From assembly GCA_964653595.1 (NCBI GenBank), contig CAZZHH010000053.1:1-21886 (forward strand): a DNA stretch of 21,886 nt, read 5' to 3'. The position numbers were made by a program, and so were the translations under genes. Each line of letters begins with the position of its first letter. Within the stretch, counting starts at the first letter, position 1. A model generated the notes under the pieces. That model had not been told where the DNA came from, searched no databases, and saw only the letters and a program-made list of their open reading frames with translations. Shown here piece by piece: positions 1 to 8,031 of this stretch. Source of the stretch: JBAXTE01 sp964653595 (lineage in GTDB: Bacteria > Bacteroidota > Bacteroidia > Bacteroidales > WCHB1-69).

Positions 1-47
1 GAATGGAATTATAAGATATCGCCAAATTTGTAATATTTATTTATTGA

Positions 48-380
48 CAATCCCTTAGAGGAAAAGCTCTTTTCCAATTAGGTAAAAACGAAGAAGCCAT
101 TAAAGATTTTACGGTAGCAATTGCTTTAAATCCAAAAAGTGCAGAGTTTTACTTTCAAAAAGCGCAAGCTTACGCAGATCAAGAAGATTTCAAACTTGCC
201 TATCGCGAAATGAACAAAGCGATTGAATTGAACAACACGGATGCGAACTACTTCTATGTTCGTGCTATCATCGAAACCGAATTAAGCTACAATGCGGATG
301 CAAAAGACGATTTCGAAAAAGCAGCTTCCATGGGTCACAAAGAAGCTATCGCTGCCATTGCTCCAGTTGCTAAAAAATAA
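48..380 (+). pseudogene. TPR-repeat protein, 5'-truncated 3' portion
   Basis: The reading frame ending at TAA 378-380 encodes about 110 residues of tetratricopeptide repeats: RGKALFQLGKNEEAIKDF, then a helix pair around AIALNPKSAEFYFQKAQAYA, then AIELNNTDANYFYVRA, then DDFEKAASMGHKEA. TPRs are helical protein-protein interaction scaffolds; no partner can be named. The frame is closed upstream by TGA at 45-47. It has no start codon before ATG 210, which lies inside a repeat. The first 47 bases look non-coding in all three forward frames, so the 5' part has either been lost by rearrangement or lies across an assembly junction. A good terminator follows directly, so the 3' end is native. Sure of the TPR nature, unsure why it is truncated. 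Confidence 0.7.
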
Positions 381-401
381 CTAGCAATTAAAACATTTTT
401 T

Positions 402-430
402 AAAAAGGGCTTTTATAGAGCCCTTTTTTT
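402..430 (+). terminator. Intrinsic terminator after TPR gene
   Basis: A ten-base-pair stem (AAAAAGGGCT pairing with AGCCCTTTTT) encloses a short AT loop and runs into a T tract. It lies 21 bases after the stop codon of the TPR frame. The A-rich left arm means it could also work for transcription coming from the right. Confidence 0.75.
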
Positions 431-541
431 GTTTTAAAAAAATTAAATTCTTTTCAGATAAAACACCACACAAAAGCAGTACAATTATTATAAAAACAGA
501 TAGTCGCTAAAATCATTTTAGTGTTATATCAAGATTAGCAA

Positions 542-994
542 TTATACAATTGATTTTATTTCAATTTCTCTGTCTCTAAATTGAGCTTTATTGCCAACTT
601 TAAAGCCTCTCAAGGATTCATACAATGGGACTTTGGGAGAAATAACAAAAATAAAAATATCTTTGAATTCAATTTTTCCCATGCTTGTTGCCACCAAAAT
701 TGATTGGTCGTCGGTAGTAAACAAAGAGCCAAGTTTTATATTACTAGAGCTTGCCGAAAGATCTATTTGTAAAAAAACTCTAATATCTGCTTGGATAATA
801 TGTATTTGAGCGGTAAGTCTCTCAATTTTTGACATTTGTTGATTCCTAAACCCATCGTATCTGTCTTTTTGTGGGCCATAATCGTTTGCGATTTTCATCG
901 TTTCGTCTAGTTCCATTTGAATAACAGCTTCTTTCTTTTGCAACTGTATAATACAAAAATGAATAAGTTCTCTTTTAAACTCTATGGTATACAT
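542..994 (-). CDS. GreA/GreB-like protein (coiled-coil N-terminus, Gre C-terminal fold)
   Basis: A 150-residue protein. Residues 1-80 are helical and charged with a central spacer, like the coiled coil of Gre factors. Residues 85-150 resemble the GreA/GreB C-terminal FKBP-like domain, with an ILVATSMG strand, VISPKVPLYESLRGFKVGN matching the Gre 'SP.SPLG.ALLGK.VGD' stretch, and a closing IEIKSI strand. Gre factors act on backtracked RNA polymerase; this Bacteroidetes-type relative may bind polymerase without being a true cleavage factor. I recall such proteins sometimes being mislabelled '3-oxoacyl-ACP synthase' in annotations. It is a single gene with its own upstream promoter (1066-1095). 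The acidic tip residues of GreA are not evident, so cleavage activity is doubtful. Confidence 0.65.
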   Translation of the reverse strand: MYTIEFKRELIHFCIIQLQKKEAVIQMELDETMKIANDYGPQKDRYDGFRNQQMSKIERLTAQIHIIQADIRVFLQIDLSASSSNIKLGSLFTTDDQSILVATSMGKIEFKDIFIFVISPKVPLYESLRGFKVGNKAQFRDREIEIKSIV

Positions 995-1065
995 TTATAA
1001 ACTTTCTGTTTAATTAAAAAATATTGGATGTAAAAATATTCAAAAAAATATTTTTTGTAATTTAG

Positions 1066-1095
1066 CAAAGATAATACAATTTAAGCTTGTTTCAA
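1066..1095 (-). promoter_or_regulatory. Standard Bacteroidetes promoter (TTG-N19-TATCTTTG) for the GreA-like gene
   Basis: On the minus strand, TTG (plus coordinates 1093-1095) is followed after 19 bases by TATCTTTG (1066-1073), which matches TAnnTTTG. The expected transcript leader is about 65 nt before the start at 994. This is a useful reference for normal spacing in this genome. Confidence 0.55.
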
Positions 1096-1198
1096 TTCAG
1101 CTATTGTTACTCATTGTTAATTGCCTCACCTCTTCAGAAGTAATAAAAAAGAAAAAATGAATTGTTGAAAACAAAAAAGGCATGTTCTTAAATTAGAT

Positions 1199-1206
1199 TA
1201 TCTTTG
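1199..1206 (+). promoter_or_regulatory. -7 box TATCTTTG for the SPOR protein gene
   Basis: TATCTTTG matches TAnnTTTG and ends 27 nt before ATG 1234. It overlaps the TTG at 1204 that would open a longer frame, so TTG 1204 cannot be the translation start. No clear TTG is seen at the usual upstream distance. Confidence 0.5.
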
Positions 1207-1233
1207 CAATACAAAAATAAGCAGTTTTGTCTA

Positions 1234-2055
1234 ATGAAAAAAAGTATCATAAGCTTTCTAATACTATTTTCAATTATTAATCTCTCAGCTCAAATAGAGT
1301 TTACAAGAATTATTGAAAAAAAGGAAAAAAATGACACAATTAATCTCGTCTTTAGGTTAAAAAACTTCAGTCCAGGAGAAATTTGTCGAATTCAGCAAAA
1401 AATTCCTTCCGCTTTCAAATTATTAAATCAAAACAACAACTCCGATTCTTTATATTTCGATAAAGATATTTCAACATCCATTTGGCTTTCGTTACCAAAA
1501 GACACTGCAATAACCTTTCAAATAGAAATGCTAGCTCCTCAAAACACATTAGGGTATGTGTATATTGGCGAATGTGCTTGCTTTTATGGCGGAAAATATC
1601 AAAACCCAATAAAAAAGCACATCTCCAAAGAAAAAATTTGGCTCACAGACTCCCTACTTATCCCAAAGGAAGACAGTCTTTTATATGCACAAATAGACTC
1701 TTTAGAAAAGATCAAAACGAATATTTCAAAGCAGTCGAAAGGGAAAAGAGCCAAACTTAAAGACACCATAAATCCATACAGTTTTAGGATTCAAATCACT
1801 GCAACAAAATTTAAACAAGATATTAAAGATCTTTCAAAAGAAGTAATTTCACCAGACCTATTATTTGAAGAATATTCAGATGGATTTTACAAATATACAA
1901 TCGGGACCTTTAACAACTATCAACATGCAAAAGATCGCTTGAAAATCTATCAACAGCGGAAAACTAATGGATTTATAGTTGCTTATAAACATGGTGTTAG
2001 AACAGGTTCAAAAGAGGCAATACCTGTTGTTAAAGAAGAAATTATGGAACAATAA
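1234..2055 (+). CDS. Secreted SPOR-domain protein
   Basis: A 273-residue protein starting at ATG 1234 (MKKSIISFLILFS...). The start is chosen because the upstream TTG lies inside the -7 box and because the signal peptide begins here: KK, a hydrophobic core, then LSAQ at a likely signal peptidase I site near residue 20. Residues 20-140 form a beta-rich, DUF11-like or adhesion-type segment without a clear family. A lysine-rich linker spans about 145-180. Residues about 182-255 (YSFRIQITATKF ... YKYTIGTFNNYQHAKDRLKIY ... GFIVAYKHG) match the SPOR fold, which binds denuded glycan strands of peptidoglycan at division or remodelling sites. The protein probably acts in the periplasm. fumC follows after 10 nt and could be co-transcribed. 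Confidence 0.7.
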   Translation: MKKSIISFLILFSIINLSAQIEFTRIIEKKEKNDTINLVFRLKNFSPGEICRIQQKIPSAFKLLNQNNNSDSLYFDKDISTSIWLSLPKDTAITFQIEMLAPQNTLGYVYIGECACFYGGKYQNPIKKHISKEKIWLTDSLLIPKEDSLLYAQIDSLEKIKTNISKQSKGKRAKLKDTINPYSFRIQITATKFKQDIKDLSKEVISPDLLFEEYSDGFYKYTIGTFNNYQHAKDRLKIYQQRKTNGFIVAYKHGVRTGSKEAIPVVKEEIMEQ

Positions 2056-2065
2056 AAAAAGAGTC

Positions 2066-3448
2066 ATGCATACACGTATCGAAAAGGACACGATGGGCGA
2101 AATAGCCGTAGAGATTGATAAATATTGGGGAGCACAAACACAACGTTCCCTCGAAAATTTCAAAATTGGTGGTCACCGCATCCCGGTTGAAATGATCAAA
2201 GCGCTGGCCATTGTGAAAAAGTCGGCAGCAAATGCCAACGCCAAACTCGGGAAACTGCCCCAAGACAAAGCGGAACTAGTCACTCAAGTCTGCGACGAAA
2301 TCATCGATGGAAAACTTAACGAACACTTTCCGTTGGTAGTATGGCAAACTGGCTCAGGTACCCAAACCAACATGAACCTCAACGAGGTGATTGCCAATCG
2401 TGCCGACGAAATCAAACGTGGCGTGTTTGGAGACGGGCAATCTTATATCAAAGCCAACGACGACGTAAATAAGTCTCAATCGACCAACGACGTGTTCCCC
2501 ACAGCCATGAAGGTGGCTGCAGTTCAAGTGATTGCAGAAAAAACGATTCCTACACTGAAGCATTTTTCGAAAGAATTGAATAGAAAGGCCACCGAATTCA
2601 ACACCATCGTTAAAATCGGAAGAACACACCTGATGGATGCCACACCCGTTACTCTGGGACAGGAGTTCTATTCATTCCAGTCGCAGGTGGATCATGCCAT
2701 TAAAGCAATAGAATTTAGTTTACATCACCTTTATGAACTCCCTATCGGCGGAACCGCAACTGGCTCTGGTCTGAATACCCCCGAAGGATACGACAAGGAG
2801 GCCGCTTTACAAATAGCTGCACACACAAAACATCCTTTTACCGTATCTCCCTGCAAATCAGAATCGATGGCGGCACATGATGCGTTAGTTTGTGCTTCAG
2901 GAGCTTTGAAACAAACTGCTGTGAGCCTGATGAAGATTGCCAACGACATCCGTTTACTCGCATCCGGTCCTCGTTGCGGAATTGGAGAAATATCGCTTCC
3001 CGAAAACGAGCCAGGTTCTTCCATCATGCCAGGCAAAGTAAATCCTACTCAATGCGAAGCGCTAGCTATGGTATGTGCTCATGTAATCGGCAACGACACT
3101 GCGATTACCGTGGGTGGCATGCAAGGCCATTTGGAACTAAACGTGTTTATGCCCATGATGATTTTCAATCTGCTGGATTCTGCTAATCTGGTTGCCGATG
3201 CAGTTAACTCTTTCAACAACAACTGTCTGGAAGGAATTGTGCCAAATCAAGAAGCAATCAACCGAAACCTGACCCAATCGCTGATGTTGGTGACGGCACT
3301 AAATCCTCACATAGGATATTATAATGCAGCAGCCATAGCCCAAAAAGCGCACAAAGAAGGAACGACCCTCAAACAAGCCGCATTAGAAAGCGGGTTACTA
3401 ACAGAGCAAGAGTATGATTTGTGGGTAGATCCTTCGTTGATGGTATAA
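2066..3448 (+). CDS. fumC: Fumarate hydratase class II
   Basis: A 460-residue class II fumarase, the usual family length, catalysing fumarate + water to L-malate in the TCA cycle or the reductive fumarate branch (cytoplasmic homotetramer). Start ATG 2066 (MHTRIEKDTMGEI) is chosen because the frame upstream of it is only the other-frame tail of the SPOR gene and FumC proteins begin with RIEKDTMG. Hallmarks are KYWGAQTQRS near the N-terminus, TGSGTQTNMN and NEVIANR, GRTHLMDATP with the catalytic-region His188, and the superfamily loop GSSIMPGKVNP at 317-327 carrying the catalytic serine (S319). Nothing is missing. It starts 10 nt after the SPOR gene stop and is more GC-rich than that gene, so it is probably core, with the SPOR gene more recently placed. 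Confidence 0.96.
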   Translation: MHTRIEKDTMGEIAVEIDKYWGAQTQRSLENFKIGGHRIPVEMIKALAIVKKSAANANAKLGKLPQDKAELVTQVCDEIIDGKLNEHFPLVVWQTGSGTQTNMNLNEVIANRADEIKRGVFGDGQSYIKANDDVNKSQSTNDVFPTAMKVAAVQVIAEKTIPTLKHFSKELNRKATEFNTIVKIGRTHLMDATPVTLGQEFYSFQSQVDHAIKAIEFSLHHLYELPIGGTATGSGLNTPEGYDKEAALQIAAHTKHPFTVSPCKSESMAAHDALVCASGALKQTAVSLMKIANDIRLLASGPRCGIGEISLPENEPGSSIMPGKVNPTQCEALAMVCAHVIGNDTAITVGGMQGHLELNVFMPMMIFNLLDSANLVADAVNSFNNNCLEGIVPNQEAINRNLTQSLMLVTALNPHIGYYNAAAIAQKAHKEGTTLKQAALESGLLTEQEYDLWVDPSLMV

Positions 3449-3494
3449 ACCCAATTTACAAAACTGTAGTATATGGTTTTGATAATTTGTTGCT

Positions 3495-3596
3495 TTACTT
3501 CTTAAACCCAGAATCAGCGATACAATCTCTGAAACGATTAAATGTTTCTAAATCAAGTATTTCGATTTTTTTAAATCTCCTATTGATTAATTTGGG
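3495..3596 (-). pseudogene. Possible C-terminal gene remnant
   Basis: On the minus strand an open stretch of 33 codons ends at TAA (plus 3495-3497) and reads as ordinary charged protein, roughly PKLINRRFKKIEILDLET, then FNRFRDCIADSGFKK. It is closed upstream by TAA (3597-3599) and has no start codon. The composition is protein-like rather than random, which suggests the 3' tail of a lost gene. The family is not recognised. Confidence 0.3.
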
Positions 3597-3612
3597 TTAA
3601 ACTTTAGAATAA

Positions 3613-3644
3613 AAAAGACTGATATCCTAAAACATCAGCCTTTT
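3613..3644. terminator. Bidirectional terminator-like hairpin between fumC and the dehydrogenase
   Basis: AAGACTGAT (3615-3623) pairs with ATCAGCCTT (3634-3642) with one mismatch and a ten-base loop. It is flanked by an A run on the left and a T run on the right, so it can act on both converging transcripts (fumC from the left, the dehydrogenase from the right). Confidence 0.5.
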
Positions 3645-3658
3645 CTATAAATTATCTA

Positions 3659-3727
3659 TCAACCCTCAAGGTCTACCTGTTCTACTTGGTCTACACGGTT
3701 TACTTGTTCAACCAGGGTTACCTGTCT
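3659..3727 (-). repeat. Degenerate short tandem repeat (GTAGAC/GTAGAA-type) after the dehydrogenase stop
   Basis: About 65 bases are built from variants of a 9-12 base unit; on the minus strand GTAGACCAAGTAGAACAGGTAGACC shows it best as GTA-GAC/GAA-CAA/CAG. The minus-strand frame through it is open and reads as a VDQVEQV-like repeat ending at TGA 3659-3661. It lies just past the dehydrogenase stop, in the -1 frame relative to that gene. Confidence 0.4.
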
Positions 3728-3732
3728 ATCGA

Positions 3733-4680
3733 CTATTTCAGTTTTTTTGCAATTTCGCGAAGCATCACTTCGGTCATGGTATCCAGTGTATATTCATAAT
3801 TTAGATCCCAATCGCGTTTTGACATGCTGTCTTCGATACTTTGTGGCCAGGAATCGGCGATTGCTTGACGGAAGTCGGGTTTATAGGTGATCTCAAACTC
3901 TGGGATGTGTTTTTTGATAGATTTATACACATCATCCGGACAGAAGCTCATGCCTCCAATGTTGTAACTGTCTCGGGTAGTCAGTTTGCTTTCGTCCACC
4001 TGCATCAAATCAATGGTTGCTTTGATGGCATCCGGCATAAACATCATAGGCAAGAAGGTGTCTGCTTTCAGGAAACACTCATATTTTTTGTTTTTGATGG
4101 CTTTATAATAAATCTCCACTGCATAATCCGTGGTGCCGCCGCCAGCTTCGGTTTTGTAGCTGATCAACCCCGGGTAACGTACGCTTCGCGTGTCGACGCC
4201 GTAACGTTTTTGGTAATAGCTGATCCAACGTTCACCAGCCAATTTGCTAATTCCATAAACGGTATTGGGATCCATTACGCAGTTTTGAGGTGTGTTTTGA
4301 CGAGGAGTTGAAGGTCCGAAAACAGCGATTGAACTTGGCCAGAAAAGACGTTTCAGTTTTTGTTCGCGTGCAATTTCCAACATGTCCAACAAACTCTTCA
4401 TGTTGATATCCCATGAAGGAAGTGGGTTTTTTTCCGCATTTCCCGATAGAATAGCTGCCAAATGATACACTTGAGTTATTCCATTTTTGTGAATAGTTTC
4501 CGCCAATTTCTGAGCATCCAGTGCATTCAGAATTTCGAAAGGCCCCCCTTCGGTAATCTCTTCATTTGCTTGTTTTATGTCGGTGGCTAATACGTTGCTA
4601 TTGCCATACATCTTGCGTAAATCCAATGTAAGCTCAGATCCAATTTGTCCTGCACATCCAATCACTAATATTTTTTCCAT
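3733..4680 (-). CDS. L-threonine 3-dehydrogenase, SDR (NAD-dependent epimerase) type
   Basis: A 315-residue extended short-chain dehydrogenase. GCAGQIG at 8-14 is the GxxGxxG Rossmann nucleotide-binding loop, YHLAAILSG is the strand-4 region, the S of WPSSIAVFG lies near 115, and Y142-G-I-S-K146 is the catalytic YxxxK. The length, the AAILSG and PGLISYKTEAGGGTTDYAVEIYY stretches, and the conserved C-terminal WPQSIEDSMSKRDW fit the epimerase-like threonine dehydrogenases of Bacteroidetes, which oxidise L-threonine to 2-amino-3-oxobutyrate with NAD+ for conversion to glycine and acetyl-CoA. It is monocistronic, with a -7 box at 4700-4707. It could be a general UDP-sugar epimerase relative, but the AEAGGGTTDYA motif argues for threonine dehydrogenase. 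Confidence 0.85.
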   Translation of the reverse strand: MEKILVIGCAGQIGSELTLDLRKMYGNSNVLATDIKQANEEITEGGPFEILNALDAQKLAETIHKNGITQVYHLAAILSGNAEKNPLPSWDINMKSLLDMLEIAREQKLKRLFWPSSIAVFGPSTPRQNTPQNCVMDPNTVYGISKLAGERWISYYQKRYGVDTRSVRYPGLISYKTEAGGGTTDYAVEIYYKAIKNKKYECFLKADTFLPMMFMPDAIKATIDLMQVDESKLTTRDSYNIGGMSFCPDDVYKSIKKHIPEFEITYKPDFRQAIADSWPQSIEDSMSKRDWDLNYEYTLDTMTEVMLREIAKKLK

Positions 4681-4699
4681 CTTTATGCTTTTTTTTTTA

Positions 4700-4707
4700 C
4701 AAAAGTA
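4700..4707 (-). promoter_or_regulatory. -7 box TACTTTTG for the dehydrogenase gene
   Basis: On the minus strand TACTTTTG matches TAnnTTTG, 19 bases before ATG 4680. A long AT-rich spacer lies upstream, and no convincing -33 TTG is visible. Confidence 0.5.
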
Positions 4708-4961
4708 GGGATATTTTTTTATTGATTTTCACACAGTATCTATAAATTTTAAATATTTTTTGCGTCTATCTTTCTGACTCTATAAATATAATTTCGATTT
4801 TTAATATACAGTTGGATTACTGCATAATACTAAAATACTTTTTACAAAAAATAGAGACTAAAATAGATTTATAATCGAGGTCGTCTGTTTTTCGGAATTT
4901 TTTAAAACTCTAATTTAACCATTTTCAATTTTTTCAAACAACACCTTATCTGAAAAAATAG

Positions 4962-4969
4962 TATTTTTG
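4962..4969 (+). promoter_or_regulatory. -7 box TATTTTTG for mutS
   Basis: TATTTTTG lies 25 bases before ATG 4995 in the AT-rich divergent intergenic region (4681-4994), which otherwise shows no gene. A standard -33 is not clear. Confidence 0.45.
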
Positions 4970-4994
4970 TATTCTAACTCCAATTTTACATCGA

Positions 4995-7637
4995 ATGAGC
5001 AAAAAAGAGCAAGAGGGAATAGAAGGGGCAAAAAAATACGCAGAAACTCCTTTAATGAAGCAATACAACTCCTTCAAAGCCAAATATCCTGACGCACTTC
5101 TTCTTTTCAGAGTGGGTGATTTTTATGAAACATTTGGGGAAGATGCCATCAAATCTTCCACCATATTAGGGATAACCCTCACCCGAAGAGCCAATGGCTC
5201 TGGACAACACATCGAGCTCGCCGGATTTCCACATCATTCCATCGACACCTATTTGCCAAAACTGGTAAAAGCGGGTCTGAGAGTCGCCATTTGCGATCAG
5301 CTGGAAGACCCGAAACTGACCAAAACCATTGTGAAACGGGGTGTAACAGAGTTGGTTACTCCCGGTGTTTCTTACAACGACAAGATTCTGGAATCCAACG
5401 AAAACAACTTTCTGGCCGCCATCCACCTCAACGACAAATACTCCGGCATCGCCCTTTTGGATATCTCCACCGGCGAAATGTACGTCACCCAAGGTAACTT
5501 GGAATATATCGACAAGCTGATTCAGGGCTTTCGTCCCAGTGAAATCATCATCCAAAAGAACAAACGCAACCACTTTTTCGAGGTCTTCGGCGACAAGCAT
5601 TTTCTCTCCACGTTCGAGGACTGGGTCTTTTCCTACGACTTTACTTATGATTTGCTAGTAAAACATTTCAGCACCAACTCGCTCAAAGGTTTTGGCATCG
5701 AAGATTTGACCGAAGGCATCATTGCCGCCGGTGCGGCGTTCCACTATCTTGCGGAAACACAGCACGACAAAACACAGCATATCACCAAAATCAGCCGCAT
5801 CGAAGAGGATCATTACATCTGGCTCGATCGGTTTACCATCCGAAATCTGGAACTGATCTATTCCCCTCACGAAGGAGGCGCCACATTGCTCTCCATCATC
5901 GACAAAACCCGCTCGCCAATGGGGTCTAGGATGTTGCGCAAATGGATTGTATTGCCTCTCAAAGACAAAGTCACCATTGAAGAGCGCCTTCAGGTGGTCT
6001 CCTATTTCAAGGAAAACCTCGAAATCGGCGAACAGATCGGAACCCACATCAAACATTGCGGCGACATGGAACGGCTCATCTCCAAAGTGGCCGTGGGTCG
6101 TGTGAACCCGCGCGAACTGGTGCAACTGCAGCGCTCCTTGCTGGCGGTTCAGGAGGTGAAGCAACTGTGTGAAGCTTCTAATCAGCCCTCGTTGTTGAAA
6201 ATTGCGGAGCAACTAAACCCTTGTCATACCATTCAAAGCCGCATTGCACGGGAGATAAACGAAGACGCACCGGTGCAGATCGTGAAAGGGAATGTGATCG
6301 CAAACGGGGTGAATGAGGAGTTGGACGACCTTAGAAACCTCGCTTTTTCGGGCAAAGATTACCTGCTCACCATACAACAAAGGGAGGTGGAACGCACGAG
6401 CATTCCGTCGCTGAAGATCGGATTCAACAACGTATTCGGATATTATCTGGAAGTCACCAACACCCACAAGGACAAGGTGCCGGAAGACTGGATCCGCAAA
6501 CAAACGCTCACCAATGCGGAGCGTTACATCACTCCGGAACTGAAGGAGTATGAAGAGAAAATCCTGGGTGCCGAAGAAAAAATCCTGGCGCTAGAAACCA
6601 ATCTATACAACGAACTACTCATCGGCTTGCTCGATTATATTCAACCCATTCAACTCGACGCTTCTCTGTTGGCGCGGGTGGATGTATTGCTGGCATTTTC
6701 GGAAATAGCCATTGCAAACAACTACGTCCGTCCAGTAATCAACGAATCGTTCGATATCAACATCAAAAACGGACGGCATCCGGTGATTGAAAAGCAGTTG
6801 CCGATCACCGAAAAATATATTGCCAACGACCTCAGCCTCGATCCAGACAAGCAACAAATAATCATGATTACGGGGCCAAACATGTCTGGGAAATCCGCGC
6901 TTTTGCGCCAAACGGCTCTGATCGTGCTGATGGCTCAGATTGGTTGCTTCGTCCCCGCCGACGCAGCCGAAATCGGAATCGTGGACAAGATTTTCACCCG
7001 TGTAGGCGCCTCCGATAACATCAGTTCTGGTGAATCAACCTTTATGGTGGAGATGAACGAAACCGCCAGCATCATGAACAACGTGTCTGCCCGAAGCCTG
7101 ATTCTGTTAGATGAAATCGGTCGCGGGACCAGCACCTACGATGGAATCTCCATTGCCTGGGCCATCGCCGAGTACCTGCATCAACACAAGCTCTATCGTC
7201 CGAAAGTGCTCTTTGCCACTCACTACCACGAACTCAACGAGATGGCTTCCATCTTCAAACGCATCCGCAACTATCACGTGACCGTAAAAGAGGTGGCCAA
7301 CAAGGTGATTTTTCTGCGCAAGCTGGCATCAGGTGGAAGCGAACACAGTTTTGGGATTCATGTGGCTCGGATGGCCGGAATGCCCCGCGAACTGCTCGAA
7401 CGGGCCGAAAAGATGCTCGTTCAAATGGAGTCGTCGCACAGCAAAGAAAACCTTGTTACTAACATCAAATCAGCTCAAAAAGACAAAGGATATCAGCTGA
7501 GTTTTATCCAACTCGACGACCCGTTGCTGCAACAAATCAAAGAGGACATCCTAAACACAAACATCGATCAGCTCACTCCGGTGGAAGCGCTGATGAAACT
7601 GAACGAGATCAAATCGTTGCTGAAGGGGAAGAAGTAA
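4995..7637 (+). CDS. mutS: DNA mismatch repair protein MutS
   Basis: An 880-residue full-length MutS1, the ATPase that recognises mismatches and small loops and recruits MutL. The mismatch-wedge motif is F43-Y-E45 in VGDFYETFG. The connector and lever/clamp regions follow. The ABC-type ATPase has Walker A GPNMSGKS at 627-634, the SSGESTFMVEM signature stretch, Walker B LILLDEIGRGTSTYDG with D706-E707, and the THYHEL switch histidine. A C-terminal helix-turn-helix and a KSLLKGKK tail complete it. ATG 4995 gives the normal family N-terminus ahead of TPLMKQYN. Codon use is more GC-rich than everything downstream, consistent with a core gene marking the edge of the accessory region. No downstream terminator with a T tract is obvious. 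Confidence 0.97.
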   Translation: MSKKEQEGIEGAKKYAETPLMKQYNSFKAKYPDALLLFRVGDFYETFGEDAIKSSTILGITLTRRANGSGQHIELAGFPHHSIDTYLPKLVKAGLRVAICDQLEDPKLTKTIVKRGVTELVTPGVSYNDKILESNENNFLAAIHLNDKYSGIALLDISTGEMYVTQGNLEYIDKLIQGFRPSEIIIQKNKRNHFFEVFGDKHFLSTFEDWVFSYDFTYDLLVKHFSTNSLKGFGIEDLTEGIIAAGAAFHYLAETQHDKTQHITKISRIEEDHYIWLDRFTIRNLELIYSPHEGGATLLSIIDKTRSPMGSRMLRKWIVLPLKDKVTIEERLQVVSYFKENLEIGEQIGTHIKHCGDMERLISKVAVGRVNPRELVQLQRSLLAVQEVKQLCEASNQPSLLKIAEQLNPCHTIQSRIAREINEDAPVQIVKGNVIANGVNEELDDLRNLAFSGKDYLLTIQQREVERTSIPSLKIGFNNVFGYYLEVTNTHKDKVPEDWIRKQTLTNAERYITPELKEYEEKILGAEEKILALETNLYNELLIGLLDYIQPIQLDASLLARVDVLLAFSEIAIANNYVRPVINESFDINIKNGRHPVIEKQLPITEKYIANDLSLDPDKQQIIMITGPNMSGKSALLRQTALIVLMAQIGCFVPADAAEIGIVDKIFTRVGASDNISSGESTFMVEMNETASIMNNVSARSLILLDEIGRGTSTYDGISIAWAIAEYLHQHKLYRPKVLFATHYHELNEMASIFKRIRNYHVTVKEVANKVIFLRKLASGGSEHSFGIHVARMAGMPRELLERAEKMLVQMESSHSKENLVTNIKSAQKDKGYQLSFIQLDDPLLQQIKEDILNTNIDQLTPVEALMKLNEIKSLLKGKK

Positions 7638-7974
7638 AACGCTGAAATTGTCACACAAAGGTTTTTAAATTTAACTGATTTAGTGCATTTTTTTATAACT
7701 GATTTTTCGCAAAGGTAATTATTTGTCGATCCCCAATTGCGCATTAAGAGATTTGAAAAAAAGGGAATATTCCATTGTTTATGACCTGACATTGGTTGGT
7801 TAATGAAGAACGGTAAGAGAGCTTTTAATAGAGAACATCTACAAAATATGTACAAAACATATACAAAATACTTAAAAGGCATACATTCGGTATGCCGTAG
7901 TTTCAAGATTCTTCCTTTCTTCTAAGATCTAATTTTTGGAAGCCCCCTAAAGAAATAAACAACTATTAACAACG
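7638..7974. other. Gene-free junction between core genes and accessory region
   Basis: This AT-rich stretch holds no convincing gene on either strand. Weak frames on the minus strand have no family-like sequence. It contains three direct repeats and a hairpin (7840-7896, listed separately) and a TAnnTTTG-like box on the minus strand (7710-7717) with nothing coherent downstream. It is the visible boundary where composition shifts from core to accessory. Confidence 0.5.
7840..7896. repeat. Three 11-bp direct repeats plus perfect 7-bp hairpin
   Basis: TACAAAATATG, TACAAAACATA and TACAAAATACT follow head to tail (7840-7872). They are followed by GGCATAC (7878-7884) paired perfectly with GTATGCC (7890-7896) around a five-base loop. 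There is no T tract, so it is not a standard terminator. The arrangement could be a protein-binding site or a recombination scar. Confidence 0.5.
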
Positions 7975-8006
7975 ACGTAGTTTGGCGTGGTGAGACAATA
8001 GCTTTG
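7975..8006 (+). promoter_or_regulatory. Accessory-type promoter, copy A (TTTG-N14-TAGCTTTG)
   Basis: ACGTAG is followed by TTTG (7981-7984) within TTTGGCGTGGT, then exactly 14 bases to TAGCTTTG (7999-8006). ATG 8032 lies 25 bases downstream. It shares the TTTGGCGTGGT core with copy D and TTGGCGTGGT with copy B. Confidence 0.6.
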
Positions 8007-8031
8007 CAAAAATAAATTAACACAAATACAG

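Noticed and set aside
1204..1233. TTG start at 1204 for the SPOR gene
   Set aside because: It lies inside the TATCTTTG -7 box, and the signal peptide begins at ATG 1234.
2731..3186. Overlapping frames inside fumC on both strands
   Set aside because: Shadows of the fumC coding frame with no domain-like content.
7710..7717. Minus-strand TACCTTTG box near 7710
   Set aside because: No coherent minus-strand gene lies downstream; it would run into mutS antisense.
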